In this document: positions 9,132-21,700 of the stretch, one piece after another
Layout of the letters: every line of letters begins with the position of its first letter
Numbering within the stretch: the stretch's first letter is position 1
NCBI GenBank assembly: GCA_030052745.1
Contig: JANBVO010000053.1
Location: forward strand, 147,247 to 211,246
Source: Pleurostoma richardsiae
Taxonomy: Eukaryota; Ascomycota; Sordariomycetes; Calosphaeriales; Pleurostomataceae
DNA: 64,000 bases
Direction: 5' to 3'
Translations under genes and position numbers: made by a program
The notes under the pieces: model-generated
What the model was told of the DNA's origin: nothing
Databases searched by the model: none
The model's input: the letters and a program-made list of their open reading frames with translations, nothing else

Positions 9132-11421
9132 TCAAACTGCCAGCTGATGTGGCTCCTGATTAGGGTAGTAGCATGGAAGAAACTGGTAGACGTTAGCGTT
9201 GGTCTCTTGCGGGGACGGTGGCAGGGCAACTCACGTTCATAACGATCATCATCGGCATGTCGAAAGTGTCTCTCCGGATATGCCAGCAGTAAGCACACTC
9301 GAGCTTGCCGTCCTTGGCGATCTTGGAGATTCCGTGCTCGCCGTCGATGCGGGCTACGCGGTTGCTGAGGATGCTTGACCGAGGATCCTTCGGAGATTCC
9401 TCAACCGACTTCTCGCTCGCCGCTCCGTCCATGTTCTCTTGCGTCCGGTACTTGAGCAGCCGGCACTTGCGCCTCACGCTGCCTCGGCTGTCCCCGAAGG
9501 CGAGATGGGCATAGTCGGCCCAGAACTCGATGACGCTGTCGTCGTCAAGCATCTCTGCTAACAAGACAGGCTGTGGCTTGCCTTCTGTCGCCTTAAGAGC
9601 CTCCGCGTCGAGGGTCTTCAACCTCGGCGTTGCTAGCTCGGGGCGGTTCGGCAGCGAGGCTGAGCCGCCCTTGTTGACGTTGAGGTTCGGTGCCTTGCCG
9701 AGAAGGATATCCTTGGTCCAGCCGGTGAGCGCCGTAAACTCCTTGTTCACGGCAGCCACTTCACCTGTACGTCTCAGCACGAGAGATGGACTTGAACACT
9801 GCAGCATGAAGTCCTCGTACTCGAACAGAGTCCGCTGGAAGCACTTCTCCATGAAGACCAGGTCCTGTTGGGTAAGCGTCCTTGTACAGGAAATGAACGA
9901 AGGTCGTATACTCGACAGGGCCTTCGCAATGCTCGTGAGATTCGAGCCAGAGAACCGTCGCCGGAGGTAGGCAATAAGCCTGTGGAAACCAGCAACGTAA
10001 GGGAACGGTTCCTTGACGGTATCGTAGATGAACGAGGGATCTCGTTGTCTCTTGCCCAAGAGAGATTGTGGTCCGAACTTCGGCGCTGTTGATGGCTTCG
10101 GCTTGGGCCGAGGCGGTGGGTTTATGGAATTATTGCCACCAACACCATAGTTTGCTGTAGTTGGTGAACCCTCGAATGTAAAGTTGTTCGACGGCTGGGG
10201 ACTGTTAGTCTCTGTGCTCGGGCTCTGGAGACTCGTCGGGCCCGCGGCGATGGCATAGGCGTGCGGCAGACCGTGCTGAAGGTTACCCTGAGAGTACAGT
10301 CCATTTGAGGACTGGTCCAGGCCGAGGAAATCCCCAATCATATTGCTATCGTACATTTTGTTGAACTGGTTGTCTGTGTTTCCGAAGAGTCCAGAGCCAA
10401 AGTTGACGTCTCCGCTTCCTTGTTGGGAGATAGACGGATCCCGCGGCGGTGTCTCAGCAGCCCCCGAGGACATGTGTCCGAGCATGCCAAATTCCATCGC
10501 TCCATACTGGCTGCCGAAGTTGAGGCCTTCGAGGTTAAAGTTGAAAATAGCCGGGTTGCTTGGATCAAACAAGGCCGACGTGAGATTTGAGATGTCTCCC
10601 GTCACTTGGGGAACCGTCACATTGTTCATTTGTCCGTTTGATGTGTTCTGGAACGTTGGCGATACGGGCGACTGCTGACTTGCGAAAGACATGGCTTCTG
10701 GCAGGGACGCAACAGGCGTCTGCGCCTGGGAGAACATGGGGAAGTTTGTGGTCGCATTTGACTGGGAGAAAAACGTATTCACAGTGGACGACGCCTCTGA
10801 GCCATTGCTGGAGGGGTGACGCTGTGTACTGGGTCGATTTGAAGAAGCATTTGGGTTGTAGTTGGGACCTAAGACGGGACGCAGCGCCTCTGGTGGAGCA
10901 TCGTGCAGATATTTGGCCTTCTTTCGAACTCCATCTTGACAATGCTCTGCGAGGCCGCGCTTGATGCAACGCTGGCATGGACGCTCATCTCCTGAATCAA
11001 CATTAGTCCTGTTCTTCATAAGCGGCAAGGCTAGGTCTAGCGTAGCTGCCTGCAGCTTTGTGCACAGTAAGAGCCAAGGTTATAGTCATCCTCTGGAGAA
11101 GGACGGCAGAGGAAACATTCCCTTGGCGCAGACTTCGGGGTGAATCAGATGAAGGAGCTGAGGCATACCGCAAGTCAAATGAGCCCTTTGGCAGGCATAG
11201 CATGCTCTTCGAGCCTTCTTCCTCCGTGGCCGCAAGGGATCCTTGGGGTCATACTTCTTCTTCACCTCACCGCCATCAGTTCCGATTTCTGATTTGAAGT
11301 TGTCCTCAGTCATCTTGTCGTCTTCGTACTTGAGAGGCGCTTCGCTGTCGTCGTACTCAAGGTCGTTGTCAGACATGGTATCCGAGACTTCTCCCCCGTT
11401 GGTCTCCATGTCGTCCGGCAT
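9132..11421 (-). CDS. acuK: Gluconeogenesis transcription activator AcuK/ERT1
   Basis: Three exons (11169-11421, 9235-10991, 9132-9182), 686 residues. An acidic N-terminus leads to a basic stretch (PRRKKARR) and a Zn2Cys6 cluster: CYAC at residues 74-77, Cys84, CQRC at 90-93 and Cys102. The 177-nt first intron splits the cluster after its third cysteine. A long Ser/Asn/Gln/Pro-rich middle follows. The PAS-like region near residues 480-555 ([19 protein letters not shown]) and the C-terminal [21 protein letters not shown] block identify the AcuK/AcuM/ERT1 family, which activates PEP carboxykinase and fructose-1,6-bisphosphatase genes on non-fermentable carbon. The last exon codes 16 residues after a 52-nt intron and starts FLPC, as I remember the family ending. 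Nuclear; binds CGG-type sites. Confidence 0.93.
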
Positions 11422-14400
11422 TGTGTCTTAGTTATATATATGACCTCCAGAGACTAGGTTCCGTGATTGACGGCACGGCAATGCAGGCCCGGACAGGTAT
11501 TGCGAAACCACACTTCCCTGGCCGAAGCCTTCTCTGGGAGAGAGGAACAGAAGGGGGTGGGCTCCTGCGGTAACGCCCTTGTTGTGGCGCCACGGCAGGG
11601 TTAGTGGCCGCTGCACAATGCGCAACCACCAGGCCTTAGCCGCCCAGTAGCTCCCCCAGAAGGGGAACGTATGCGGCGGGTATGAGAGTCGACGGACGAG
11701 GCCTCGCAAGCCCCCCAGCTGATATCGATGGCCAGCGGTACGATCGCAATGTCGGTCCTGGACCGAGTGGGGGCCTGCACGACGTGGGTAGCTCTTTGCG
11801 CTTCCGAGATAGAGAGGCGGTGATCACGGAGGCGGGCCAGCGTGGGATATTCCAGCTGGGGACCTCAGATGCACAGTGACAGCGCAGTCTCGTATTGACA
11901 GGCGGCCACTATCACGGCTCCCCCCAGCTCTCCAATAGGCTTGGTAGCCGGTCTTTGAGGCGTTCCTTGTGCGACGGTGACTCTAACACTGGGCGGAAAC
12001 GGCAGTGTACAAGGAGGTCGAAGAGGAGGTGTCGCAGGCCTCATTGAGGTCGCACGGTAGCGGGGAGGGCAGCTGCCTTGGGACGCGACTTAGAGACGGG
12101 AGGTCCCTCGAAGGTCGTTCGGTGATAGGAGGGCACGCTGATGCAGTTACCCGTCAGGTTATGCTTGTCTGCGTCCGGGCAGGACAGCAGGCACCCTATC
12201 GGCGACCTGCTGGGCGAGGATGATCAACAGACAGTGGAGATTAGAGAAAGGGCGAGCGACCCGGAAAAGGCTGTGCGGCGAAGGAGACCACAGGGCGGTC
12301 TGTTTCGTCCGGGCTCGAGGCTCTCCGAGCAATAGCGCCTGCGCTCGCTATGCTGTCGTCGAATAGAAGCGCGGCTCCCTTGCTATTTCTTCCTTCTTTT
12401 CGTCCCAGGTATCTGAGCCGAGCCGGTGCTCCGCCGTTTCGTGCGCCAGTCCAGTCCTGGAGCGCAGCCAGAGGAAGCGCGTAAGGACGCAGAGGTTTGC
12501 GACGCCGGGGGATCTACCGGTAGTTAAAAGTTCGTGTCTGGAGTCGAGGCGGGGTGGAGGAGATGTTGCTCCTCCTTCCTGGCGGTATTAGTCGGCAACG
12601 ATCCTGCACTCGGCAACAATCCTGCACATTGGGGAGGGAGCAGTGTGTGGCGCAAGAGCCGAGCTCGAGGAGGGCGTGGACTGTGCTCTGGGTGGTGCGC
12701 GTGCTACAGTGCTGCGTGTGCATGCAGTGGTGAGGAGCTCTTCGCTGCGCTCCGTCGGATGGATGTGATCGTGTGAGGTTTGCAATTCGCTGCCTCTGAT
12801 TGCCAGGTACGTATGTACCGGCAGTACGGAATACCTTCGCTGCGGGGTTTTTTGGAGGCGTCTGCTGAGGTCCTCCCACCCTTGGCACGGCCTGGCCTGT
12901 GCTGCTGCGCCGATGCTGCGGTACTGTGCTGCTGGAAATAGGTGCGGTAGTACCTGGCTACACTAGGTCTGCCGTGCCCCATTCCCGGTACCGCCTTAGC
13001 CTGGCAGGGAATAAGCGTGGAGCTGGAATAACCGACTAGCGTGGCTCGTGGGCTGGTATTCTGTACGCCGTCGGCTTTGCATCCTGCCCTCTAACACCTG
13101 CGGACAATTGAGCCACCTTCTCGTACAGGTGACTTGCATGTACATCACCAGGTGATTCACACTGCAGAAGGATCACCTCATCCCGGCTACTCATTGGATG
13201 ATTTACATCCCATGTAACATTCTCCCCGGGTACATCCAAGGTGGCGTCTCTTCTAGCTGTGTCAGAGCTTACATACAAACAGGAGCATCTTCGCCGACGA
13301 CCTGGCTTGTTCAACCACCACCATCAACATCGCCGTCATCCAGTGCAGCAACGTGCACCTCGTGGCGCACATGCATCGCGACGGAGTACTGTGCACGGAT
13401 CGCATCACGAGCCTCTTGTACTTAGCCTCCGAGGTACCCAGGCAGCTCTCCCAGCTGTGCGTGTCCACCAATGCTGACCACGAACATCGGACATGCGCGG
13501 CTCACCGACTCGGACGTGAAGTCCATCCGCGCAGTATAGGTACCAAGTCATTTGAACGATCCTGCCTGGTGTGAGCATGACTGCATTCCTTTTCCCTTGC
13601 TCTTCAGCTCGGCGCTGGCTACTAAATCACTTCTGGCTCTCAATGGCTGGGAGCGGACCTGTATTGTGCAGGCCGGATTAGAAGGGCGAGACCCAGAGTG
13701 ACGTCTCGAAGGCCACTGTCCAGGTTGCGGCTCTACTCTCGCTGTATCCTGATTTCTCAGACAACTGGGGCAACCATTGTTCTGATAACTCTTCTTTGGT
13801 CAGCAGCACGCGGCGGAGTTACTGCGTTTGATGGCTCGTCCCTCGCGACCTGCTTTCTGGATGGCGTATGTCCAGCGTCTCGCGCAGAACGAGTGAAGTT
13901 TGGTATGCTTGCGGCATCCAGAGCGCTAGACAGTCCCTCATCATGGCTCATGCTCTGAATGCGCCCTGACGCATCGCCATGAATCAAACAAGCCTCATAC
14001 GGCAGGTCAATAGATCACGGGCAGCGGCATGAAGCCATGAACGATCACCCACCATGGATTGACATGCTTTTATTACAAATTGCCAATGTCAATAGAACGG
14101 CATTCTGTCCCTGGAGTAGAGAGTGTGGGAACACGGGCACCTCCTGATCCTGGACGCAGATCAACTTTCCTTGATGGTGTTAGATATGGAAGCCCTGCTT
14201 GGCTGAACAGACGGCTGTCCATTTTGTCTGTCCATGCTTGATTCGCCAGTTGAGCTCTCATATCCACGTATTTACTGCCCCTTTCACAGCCAAGTGGCTG
14301 CAGGTTCCTAGTGTCCCATGACCAGTGTCGATAGTCACTTCAGCCCCAGCCTACACGACACAACAAGTCTCTTGAGACCGGCCTGGACTCTGTTACATTT

Positions 14401-14901
14401 TCAGCGGCAGGTTGATATGTTTGCGGGCGTGATTGCCGCAGGGGCCTCGCTACAGATCAAGAAGTCTCCTATCAAACATATTATGATATATGCACTATCG
14501 TATCTCATATCAATGCTCCCTTGATTTTTAACACTAGCAAACAGATATCACAACAACCAAGCGCCGGCCGGCAGACGGCGTCAAATGCATGCGCCTTTTC
14601 CCATCTATGATGATCAAGTCCTTTGCCAACACTTGGCTCATCGAGGAGGCTTGAAAGAGACGGAAAGTTGTTTCTCTTCCACAGCCGAGGGTTATGCCCA
14701 ATAGCTTCCCAGCTGGCGCAGGTGCGAAGCACCGCACGTTCCTGGCTCCTCGGCGCCATCTGTGCTTCAGCGGGACAGATCTCCGCATCATGCGTCTTCG
14801 GGCCAACTCCCATTGGGGCTTTGCGATGATCGCCCGGCAGCAATGCTGGCACCAAGTATCTGCTCCTCTGGCGTATGACGAATAGCATCACCCCTTTTCC
14901 C
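11422..14901. other. 3.5 kb gene-poor region upstream of acuK
   Basis: It lies between the acuK start codon and the stop of the MFS gene. No ORF has a recognisable domain, a plausible multi-exon model or a leader. It probably contains the acuK promoter and long leader and the MFS 3' flank. An 18-nt tandem duplication is at 12592-12627. A non-coding RNA cannot be excluded. Confidence 0.45.
12592..12627. repeat. 18-nt tandem duplication
   Basis: Two head-to-tail copies of TCGGCAACGATCCTGCAC differing at one base (ACG versus ACA). A recent local duplication in non-coding DNA; function unknown. Confidence 0.85.
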
Positions 14902-17206
14902 TTAGTCTGTCGTAGCCATTCTACTTTTAGCCCGGATTTTCTTTCCGTAGCGGAAGAAGATGTACGGGAAGGGCATCATCGCCACTGTGAGGAAGGCGAG
15001 CAAGCTCGTGGCCCACTGGTAGCCCAGGCGGTTGTACATCTGAACTCCAAACAGCGGAAAGGCGGCTGTCCACAATTAGCAACAGAGCCGTCATCTGGAG
15101 ATCCCAACTGAACGGATAAGGACGTTCTGTGCACCAGGACACTTACCAGCAAAGCTGCACCGCACGAAGGCATTGGCAGCGAGAGCGCTCGCAGCGTACA
15201 GAGGGTATGCGTCGACCTTTGGTGAAACGTCAGCATCGTATCCTGACCAATGCCCTTTTAGGGTATGTCCTGTGTCCACTCCCATCTTGCAAGGCGTGGG
15301 GACAGGAGCGAGCCGTGCTACTCACAAGGAACGTGAATACTCCGTTAAACACCAGTAATGTCCTAGAGCGATTCCAACCGGTTAGCCACAGGACCATTTG
15401 CGTGTTACGGATATGCAAGATCACAGGAGGATGTGAGTGAAGCTAGCCAACAGCACCCTGACAAATACACGACTGAACTGGACAGAAGGCAGTCGGCTGT
15501 GCACAGTGCACAACGCAGTCGCCTAGACCATCGTTGCGGCAGGCTGCCGGGCCGAGTCGAGCTGCAATGCAGGCAGGCTCTCGCGGAGATCACCACAGCC
15601 TTCATTCCATGACGAATGTGCTCGATGGAGATCCGCGGGGAAGTGGCAGGAGAAAGGGGTGAGGAACGACGCCCAACACTCACCCTGCGCCGAACACGGC
15701 TGAGCCGATGATGGGCACAATCCAGTGCACCGATGAGTACGTCGTCCATCCAAACCAGAAGAGACCGATCGGCACCAATATCGCGCCAGCGATGACCGAA
15801 GGGAGCCGAAATTCCGGCTCGCTCTTGCCCGGGATACCTGTCTCCTTTTCGTTCTTTTCAATCAACCGCTCACGGATGCGGAACCAGATCGGGGCCGTTA
15901 GAGCAGCGATGATGTTGCCTATAAACATGCCCAAGAATGTCAGGCCCACCTGCCATAGGTTGAATCCGTGGTTGTGCTCGAAGACCAGGGGGAAGGCGCC
16001 GAAGAACAGGTACAGGACGCCGAGTAATATGGCTGAGAGGAGATTCAGGTTCAAAGCCATGGGCTCGAATATGAGGATCTGGAAGGGTCGCAGCAGCGCC
16101 AGGCCCACCGTCCTCAAGATTGACTTGTTCGATTTTTCGATAGGGGCCTTCCATCGCTCGTCGCCGGTCTCCTTTCGCAATTTCCGGGCCTTATTCCGCA
16201 ACAGAACCGGATCTGCACAGGCACATCAGATTAGCACTGCCATAGAGGAGGAGCAGGCAAAGAGGACGACAATTGCTTACGGTATGTCTCGGGCACGAGA
16301 ACAATGATCGCTATTAAGAGACAGAAACCCCAGATGATCAACGTATAGTGCGTCCACCTCCAGTCGGTCCATGTGTTGATGAGACCGCCGATGAGCGGAC
16401 CTACACTCGGCCCAATGAAGGGGGCGATGGTGAAGATGGTCATCGGTGCCGCCATCTCCTGCCTCGTGAATAGGTCGCCGACGGTACCTCCGGCGACAGA
16501 CAAGAATGCGCTGCCAGTGAAGCCTTGGAAGAACCGGGAGATGATAACGGTCTCGATGTTCTTGGCCACGGCCGTCGGGATAATCCAGATGGTGAAGACC
16601 GCAAAGGCGATGATATAGATCGGTCGTCGGCCATAGAACTCGCTGAGAGGGCTCCACATGGGCCCGAACGCAATACCCAGGACGAACAGCGACAGGCCCA
16701 AGGTAGCCACGATTCGAGAGTTGCCGAACTCGGCATCCATCTGCTTGTACGTCGACGTATAGATGGAACTTGCACAGGTCCTGTGTGCCTCGGTCAGCTT
16801 CCGATCTCATTCGGCATTTGCATAGAGCACCACCGGCTTACACGCAGAAGCTGCCAAACGACGTGACGGCCACGATGAGCCATTTCCTGAAACTGCTCAT
16901 ACTTCGAGGATTCGCCGGGTCCTCGTCGCCATTTTCCCAGCCCACCTCATAGGGGTCCTTCTCCCCCTGTTGCGCATCGGGGATGTCCGCCTCCTCCAGG
17001 TCGTCGCAACCATAGCCGTTGTTGGACCGGACGAGGCTTAGAGACCTCGACCGTGGCGTCCTCGGCCTCGAGGGCGCCCTTGACCGTATCGGTTCATATT
17101 CTTCGTCGTCCTGCTCGGTCTTGGTCACCGACGATGTCTCATCAGCCATGTCGGCGGCGTCTCTCTCAATGTCCTTCTCGCTCATGTTGTCTGCTGTGGT
17201 CGCCAT
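14902..17206 (-). CDS. MFS multidrug/drug:H+ antiporter (DHA1 type)
   Basis: Six exons (16842-17206, 16281-16780, 15684-16212, 15326-15362, 15147-15216, 14902-15065), 554 residues, phases consistent throughout. A ~110-residue acidic/Ser-Arg cytosolic N-terminus precedes 12 predicted membrane helices. Motif A reads GPMWSPLSEFYGRRP after helix 2; motif C reads GPSVGPLIGG in helix 5; the central loop has PVLLRNKARKLRKETGDERW. The ending DAYPLYAASALAANAFVR...FPLFGVQMYNRLGYQWATSLLAF is typical of fungal DHA1 exporters near FLR1/TPO1 and secondary-metabolite efflux pumps. It probably exports toxic compounds at the plasma membrane with proton exchange; the substrate is not inferable and no biosynthetic cluster adjoins it. 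The third intron (321 nt) is far longer than the others. The first in-frame ATG is at 17206. Confidence 0.9.
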
Positions 17207-18741
17207 GACTTCTGAACAGGGCTGTCGGCTAGTGCACTTGACCTGCGAGACAGATGGACAATAGAGCCCGAGAGGCGAGTTGAGTCTCTTAACTATATAA
17301 CATACGACTCCTTCCCGGCTGCCAAAGTGTTCACGGAGATCCACGGCGTTTAAGACGGACTCGCATGTCAAAGACTCATCCTCCAAGAAAAGTTACCAGC
17401 ACACTAAGGTCGCCCTCAACCCCCCCTGCAACCACTACTGCTACCACCCAGGCTTGCCGGGTTTGACCTATGACTCCATTACTCGGTAGCATTCCCACCA
17501 GCACGAGATTATTCAGCGTTAGCGGCGGGGGGGAAAATCTTCGCCCCTATCGCGATCCGGCCGCCCAGGCCCACCACACCTGAGCTCTTCTCCGAATTGC
17601 CCAATCGTGCGGCGCTAAGACCGCACGGGAATAAGTTTATGAGCGAAGTTCCCAGGGTCAGTCAGTCAGATCCTGGGGAAAAGGGACATCCTTCGGCGTC
17701 TGTCGCTCGGCTCACGGGGCACGAGTCCTAAGGGCGAGAGAGCGCGCCGCAGACCCAGTTGTCGTGCTGCCAGCGACGTGCTGGGCGCTTACTTAGCGAT
17801 ACTTCCACGGCTGGCTCTACGGAAGAATGATGCGCCCATGCTGAGGTTTGCTGTATTACGTGCTGCTCCTAGGCGAGCCGCCGAGAGCACCTGCGTCTTA
17901 CCGTACGTGGTGCTATTTAGCGGCGCCAGGTCCCTGTAGAAAGAAGCATTGCTGCCGCGCTGCATTTTCTTCAACACAGCGTTTGGCCGGGCCTATCAGC
18001 CAATACCGGCCGACCGGCTTGTGGGGGCGGTCACGGCCCGGGACGGCTTCCTGTCGGAAGCTGACGGCTGAGGTACCGCTTCTTGCACATTTCTTCCTCA
18101 TCATGCCCGGTCCTAACTTCAATTCTCTTCGAAAACCTCGGTGTTACGCATATAGAGTCTCTTGAGAATCTCTTGTCCGACTCCAACGGGCCAGGAACAA
18201 GAGGCGCTCCGAGAGCTCAATGTGTTTCGGCGTCGTGGGTCGGGCTGTCGGCGATAACTCCTTCAGACCCATTCTGCCTTCGGCGATGTCACCGACGCTG
18301 CTCCTGTGGAGATTAAGCTCCGACGACAGCATTTCAGGGCTTGAGCAACGCGGCGTTTACGAACATATGCCTCTCGTAAATACGGGATGTCTAAATTGTT
18401 TAATGCAGATCGAATATGCCAGCTACGATGATCGCCGGGCTCGCCGCTTGTGCTGTTAGGCGCGAGGCTGCATGAAGAAGTCCTATTCGACTTCATGGCC
18501 TCCAGGCGTCACATGCTTCTGGGTACCATTGAATTGAGAATATAGGAGACAGCGGCTTCTGACTCTCGCTCACATTGACTGCTTTCACCTGTGATGCTCA
18601 GCGCAAGAATATTTGTTCCACATGTTCGCGGAGGAGGCGCAGGTGAGAAGAGGGGAATCAAACGGACCGAAGCAACACGTGCATCACATGCGTCTATCAA
18701 CTCAGCTCATGCTACCTGTCCCATCACACGTGCCGAATTCG
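17207..18741. other. MFS promoter and PAN2 3' flank
   Basis: 1.5 kb without a recognisable gene. It includes a candidate TATA element at 17291-17300 for the MFS gene. Frames within 17789-18500 are short and featureless. Confidence 0.45.
17291..17300 (-). promoter_or_regulatory. Candidate TATA element of MFS gene
   Basis: TTATATAGTT read on the minus strand, 85-95 nt upstream of the MFS start codon. Position and sequence suit a core promoter. Inferred only. Confidence 0.4.
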
Positions 18742-21700
18742 CTACCTGAACGGCGACCCTTTCCCAGGCGTAAACATCTTCGCCGCCCCAAACGGTGTCG
18801 ACGGCTGCCCCAGCCCGCCCACCCCCCTCGACGGTGTCGACGGCGCCGGCCCCCCCTCCGGTATGGGCGGCGTGTCCGTCCGCCGGACCGGCTGGTCGTC
18901 CTTGCGCGGGGGCTTGTAGTTTGTCTCCCTGCCGGCGCGGTAGATGTCCTGCAGCATGGTCTCCAGGATGCCCGCGTCCTCGAACTCGAGGTATTTGCGG
19001 TACAGCTTGAGCGCGGTGCGCGCGTCCTCGATCGAGTCGTGCGTCTCGAGCTGGATGTCCTCCTTGAGCAGGTACCAGGCCAGGAAGGCCAGCGACAGCC
19101 GTCGCAGCCGGCTCTGCAGGAAGAAGAGGTTGATGGTGTCGATAATCTGCGTCTGCGGCACCTGCACGTTGATGACGCGGAAGTCCTGCTTGAGGCCGTG
19201 GCCCAGGAACTTGCAGCCCAGGTTGAGCAGCACCCAGAGCTTCTTGTAGGCGATCTTCAGGGAGACGAGGTTGTGCCTGGAGACGCGCGGGTCTAGGTCG
19301 TCGTGCTTGATTCCCGAGTATAGCGTGAGGTAGTCTGATATGGGCTCCTTGATGGAGATGTAGTCGTCGATGAAAGGAAGCCCTTCGTCCTCGCCTTGGC
19401 CGCGAACAACGGAGACACGGGCTAGTGCATATGTCATGGGGCGGATTGTTTCCCGCTCTCCATCCGCGTTCACCTCGATCTCCGGTTGTTTCACAGCGAC
19501 AAATTCCGTGTCGAGCGCAACAATACTGTCTGGGCCGGGCCGCTCTGTCGCTGGGTCCAGAGGACGATAAGTTTTCTCTTCTGAATTCGGCCTGCTTTCT
19601 GTCAGTTGATTGAAAACGAACCACCAAGACCAGTGCTCACTTTGTATCCATATATAAGATCGATGTGTCCAACTTATTCTTCCACTCTGAATCAAGCTGA
19701 TTATTCGCCGCTTTCAGCTGGAAGACAACAACAGAAGGTATCTTCCAGGAGGCGTTGAAAGTAAGAGCCTCCCTGCTCGATACAGGCCTCACCGAGAAAT
19801 CGTTGAAAAGATGCCACTGACTTTCCGCAGGGGCGGTAGGTTCGGCATGGCCAACTAGCTAGGCATTAGTAACGTCGCGACGCAGCCAGGCACCCCCTTC
19901 AAGGAGGCCACTGGCAGCCTCGAAATTAGGTGAAGACACTTACCATTTATCATCCCGACAAGATGAGGTTTCTGAGGCTGAGTACCCTCGATATTGACGG
20001 AGAGTCCGATTAGCGAGTACACCCTGATATTGTGGATGCCTCTTTGGAGATGCAGTTTCAAGTCCTCTCCTTCGTAGCAGAAGAACTGCCCTTGGTCGAC
20101 TATAATGCCGATCTCTTCTGGCAGCCATCCAGGGGTTGCCCACAGCATCCGCTGTTCCGCCGAAGCCACTTGGGCGTTCAGGGTCAGGACGGCGGGAACG
20201 CTGTGAATTGTCTTCCGGGTCGCAAGAGATTGGTAGCGGTTGCACCTATTACACCACCCCTTTGTCGTGGTCTCACGCTCGACACTAGCCTTCAATACCT
20301 GGGAGAACGTCGTCTTAGTCGCTCTTCCCCCGCGGCTCGAGTTTTTCTGGACTCGGGTTAGAAAGTGTAGTAAACGTAGAAGCTGCTCAACCAAGCCAGG
20401 GAGGACATACACTTGTCGGGTACATCAGCTCGTTGACATATGTCGACCCAGGTCTTGTCGTTTCGCTCCGGCAGTTCATGCATCGGATAGAAGTGACCGC
20501 AGAAGTCGCAAGAGCCTAGTGTCCATCAATTGTAGAACATTTAGATTTCGAGACGATATACCATACCTGTTCCATGGAGTTTGAGCTAGGGGACATTGAT
20601 CGGAAATCATGCGCCATTCGGTCCAGAAGAAATCTCGTCAGTTGCTGCATCATATTACCGAGGGATGTACTTCGGGCATCTTCTTCAAGAAGGCCGAGTG
20701 GGGCGGCTATCAAATGGTGAGTAAAAGGCATTTTATATCGTAGAGATGGGAACCAACCTTGCGGATGATGGCTCAGGGTCTTCAACATGTTTGTTGCCTG
20801 ACACGTAGAGCCTTCAGCCTTCTGCAGCATGTCCGACAAGTATCCCAGCTCGCACAGAAGGCATTGTTCGCTTATACATGCAGTAGCAGCATGTTGCAAT
20901 GCTAAGTTTCGAATCATAGGCGTGAAGTGCATGACCTGGAGTAGGGAATTTGCATAAGAGTTTGCAATATGGTTCTCTAGTCCCGCATATCGAGTCTTGT
21001 TGAAGAAACTGCCACGGCATAAGTATGTTTTCAGTAGCGTGCGGAACACAAGATGCATACCCAAAATCGAAGTCATCGACGCCAAATTTACTATACTTGA
21101 TCTCGACGTTTCGATACAGAGCAGGAACGTCAGGCTTCAAGCTCTCAACCTCCGTGCTGGCGAGATTGTCCGCGAGCTCTTCAACCTTCACTTCCGGAGT
21201 CGTTCTGCTGCTAGAAGCTATCGCAGACTCTCTAGCTTTCTCGCTGAGGAATTTGGGAGCCTGCAAACTGTTCAATGCCTTATCGTTGATTCGCGTGTCT
21301 TCTACTTGGTTTCTGCGCAGGCCTCGAGAGTTACGCCCGTAGAATCCGAACTCCGTAGACTGCAGACTGGCGAGATATGCCGGATCGTAACGAACGGGAG
21401 GAGCCCCGACGTCAGAGATAAGGTTGCTTGGCCAGGCGGACAGCAGCGTTTCTCGATAATGCGGCATGCCAATGGTGTTTAAGGGGCTGTGGACGGTAAG
21501 CTAGGTGCTTACAACGATAGTAATAGCAGGTTGCACTCACGTGTCAGGGGTCCAGTCGTTATTCGCCTGGGGCTCCTCCTCAGCTTCAGGGAACTCTACC
21601 GGGTTCGGAAACTCCGCGAAATGGACTTTGGATGGCGATCCCCATAGATGCATGTAACATTCCGTATCCGCGAGCGCAATAGCTTCGCCGGATGGTGCTA

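Noticed and set aside
17207-17386. N-terminal extension of the MFS transporter
   Set aside because: The open frame upstream of 17206 has no ATG, only a TTG, and overlaps the TATA candidate.
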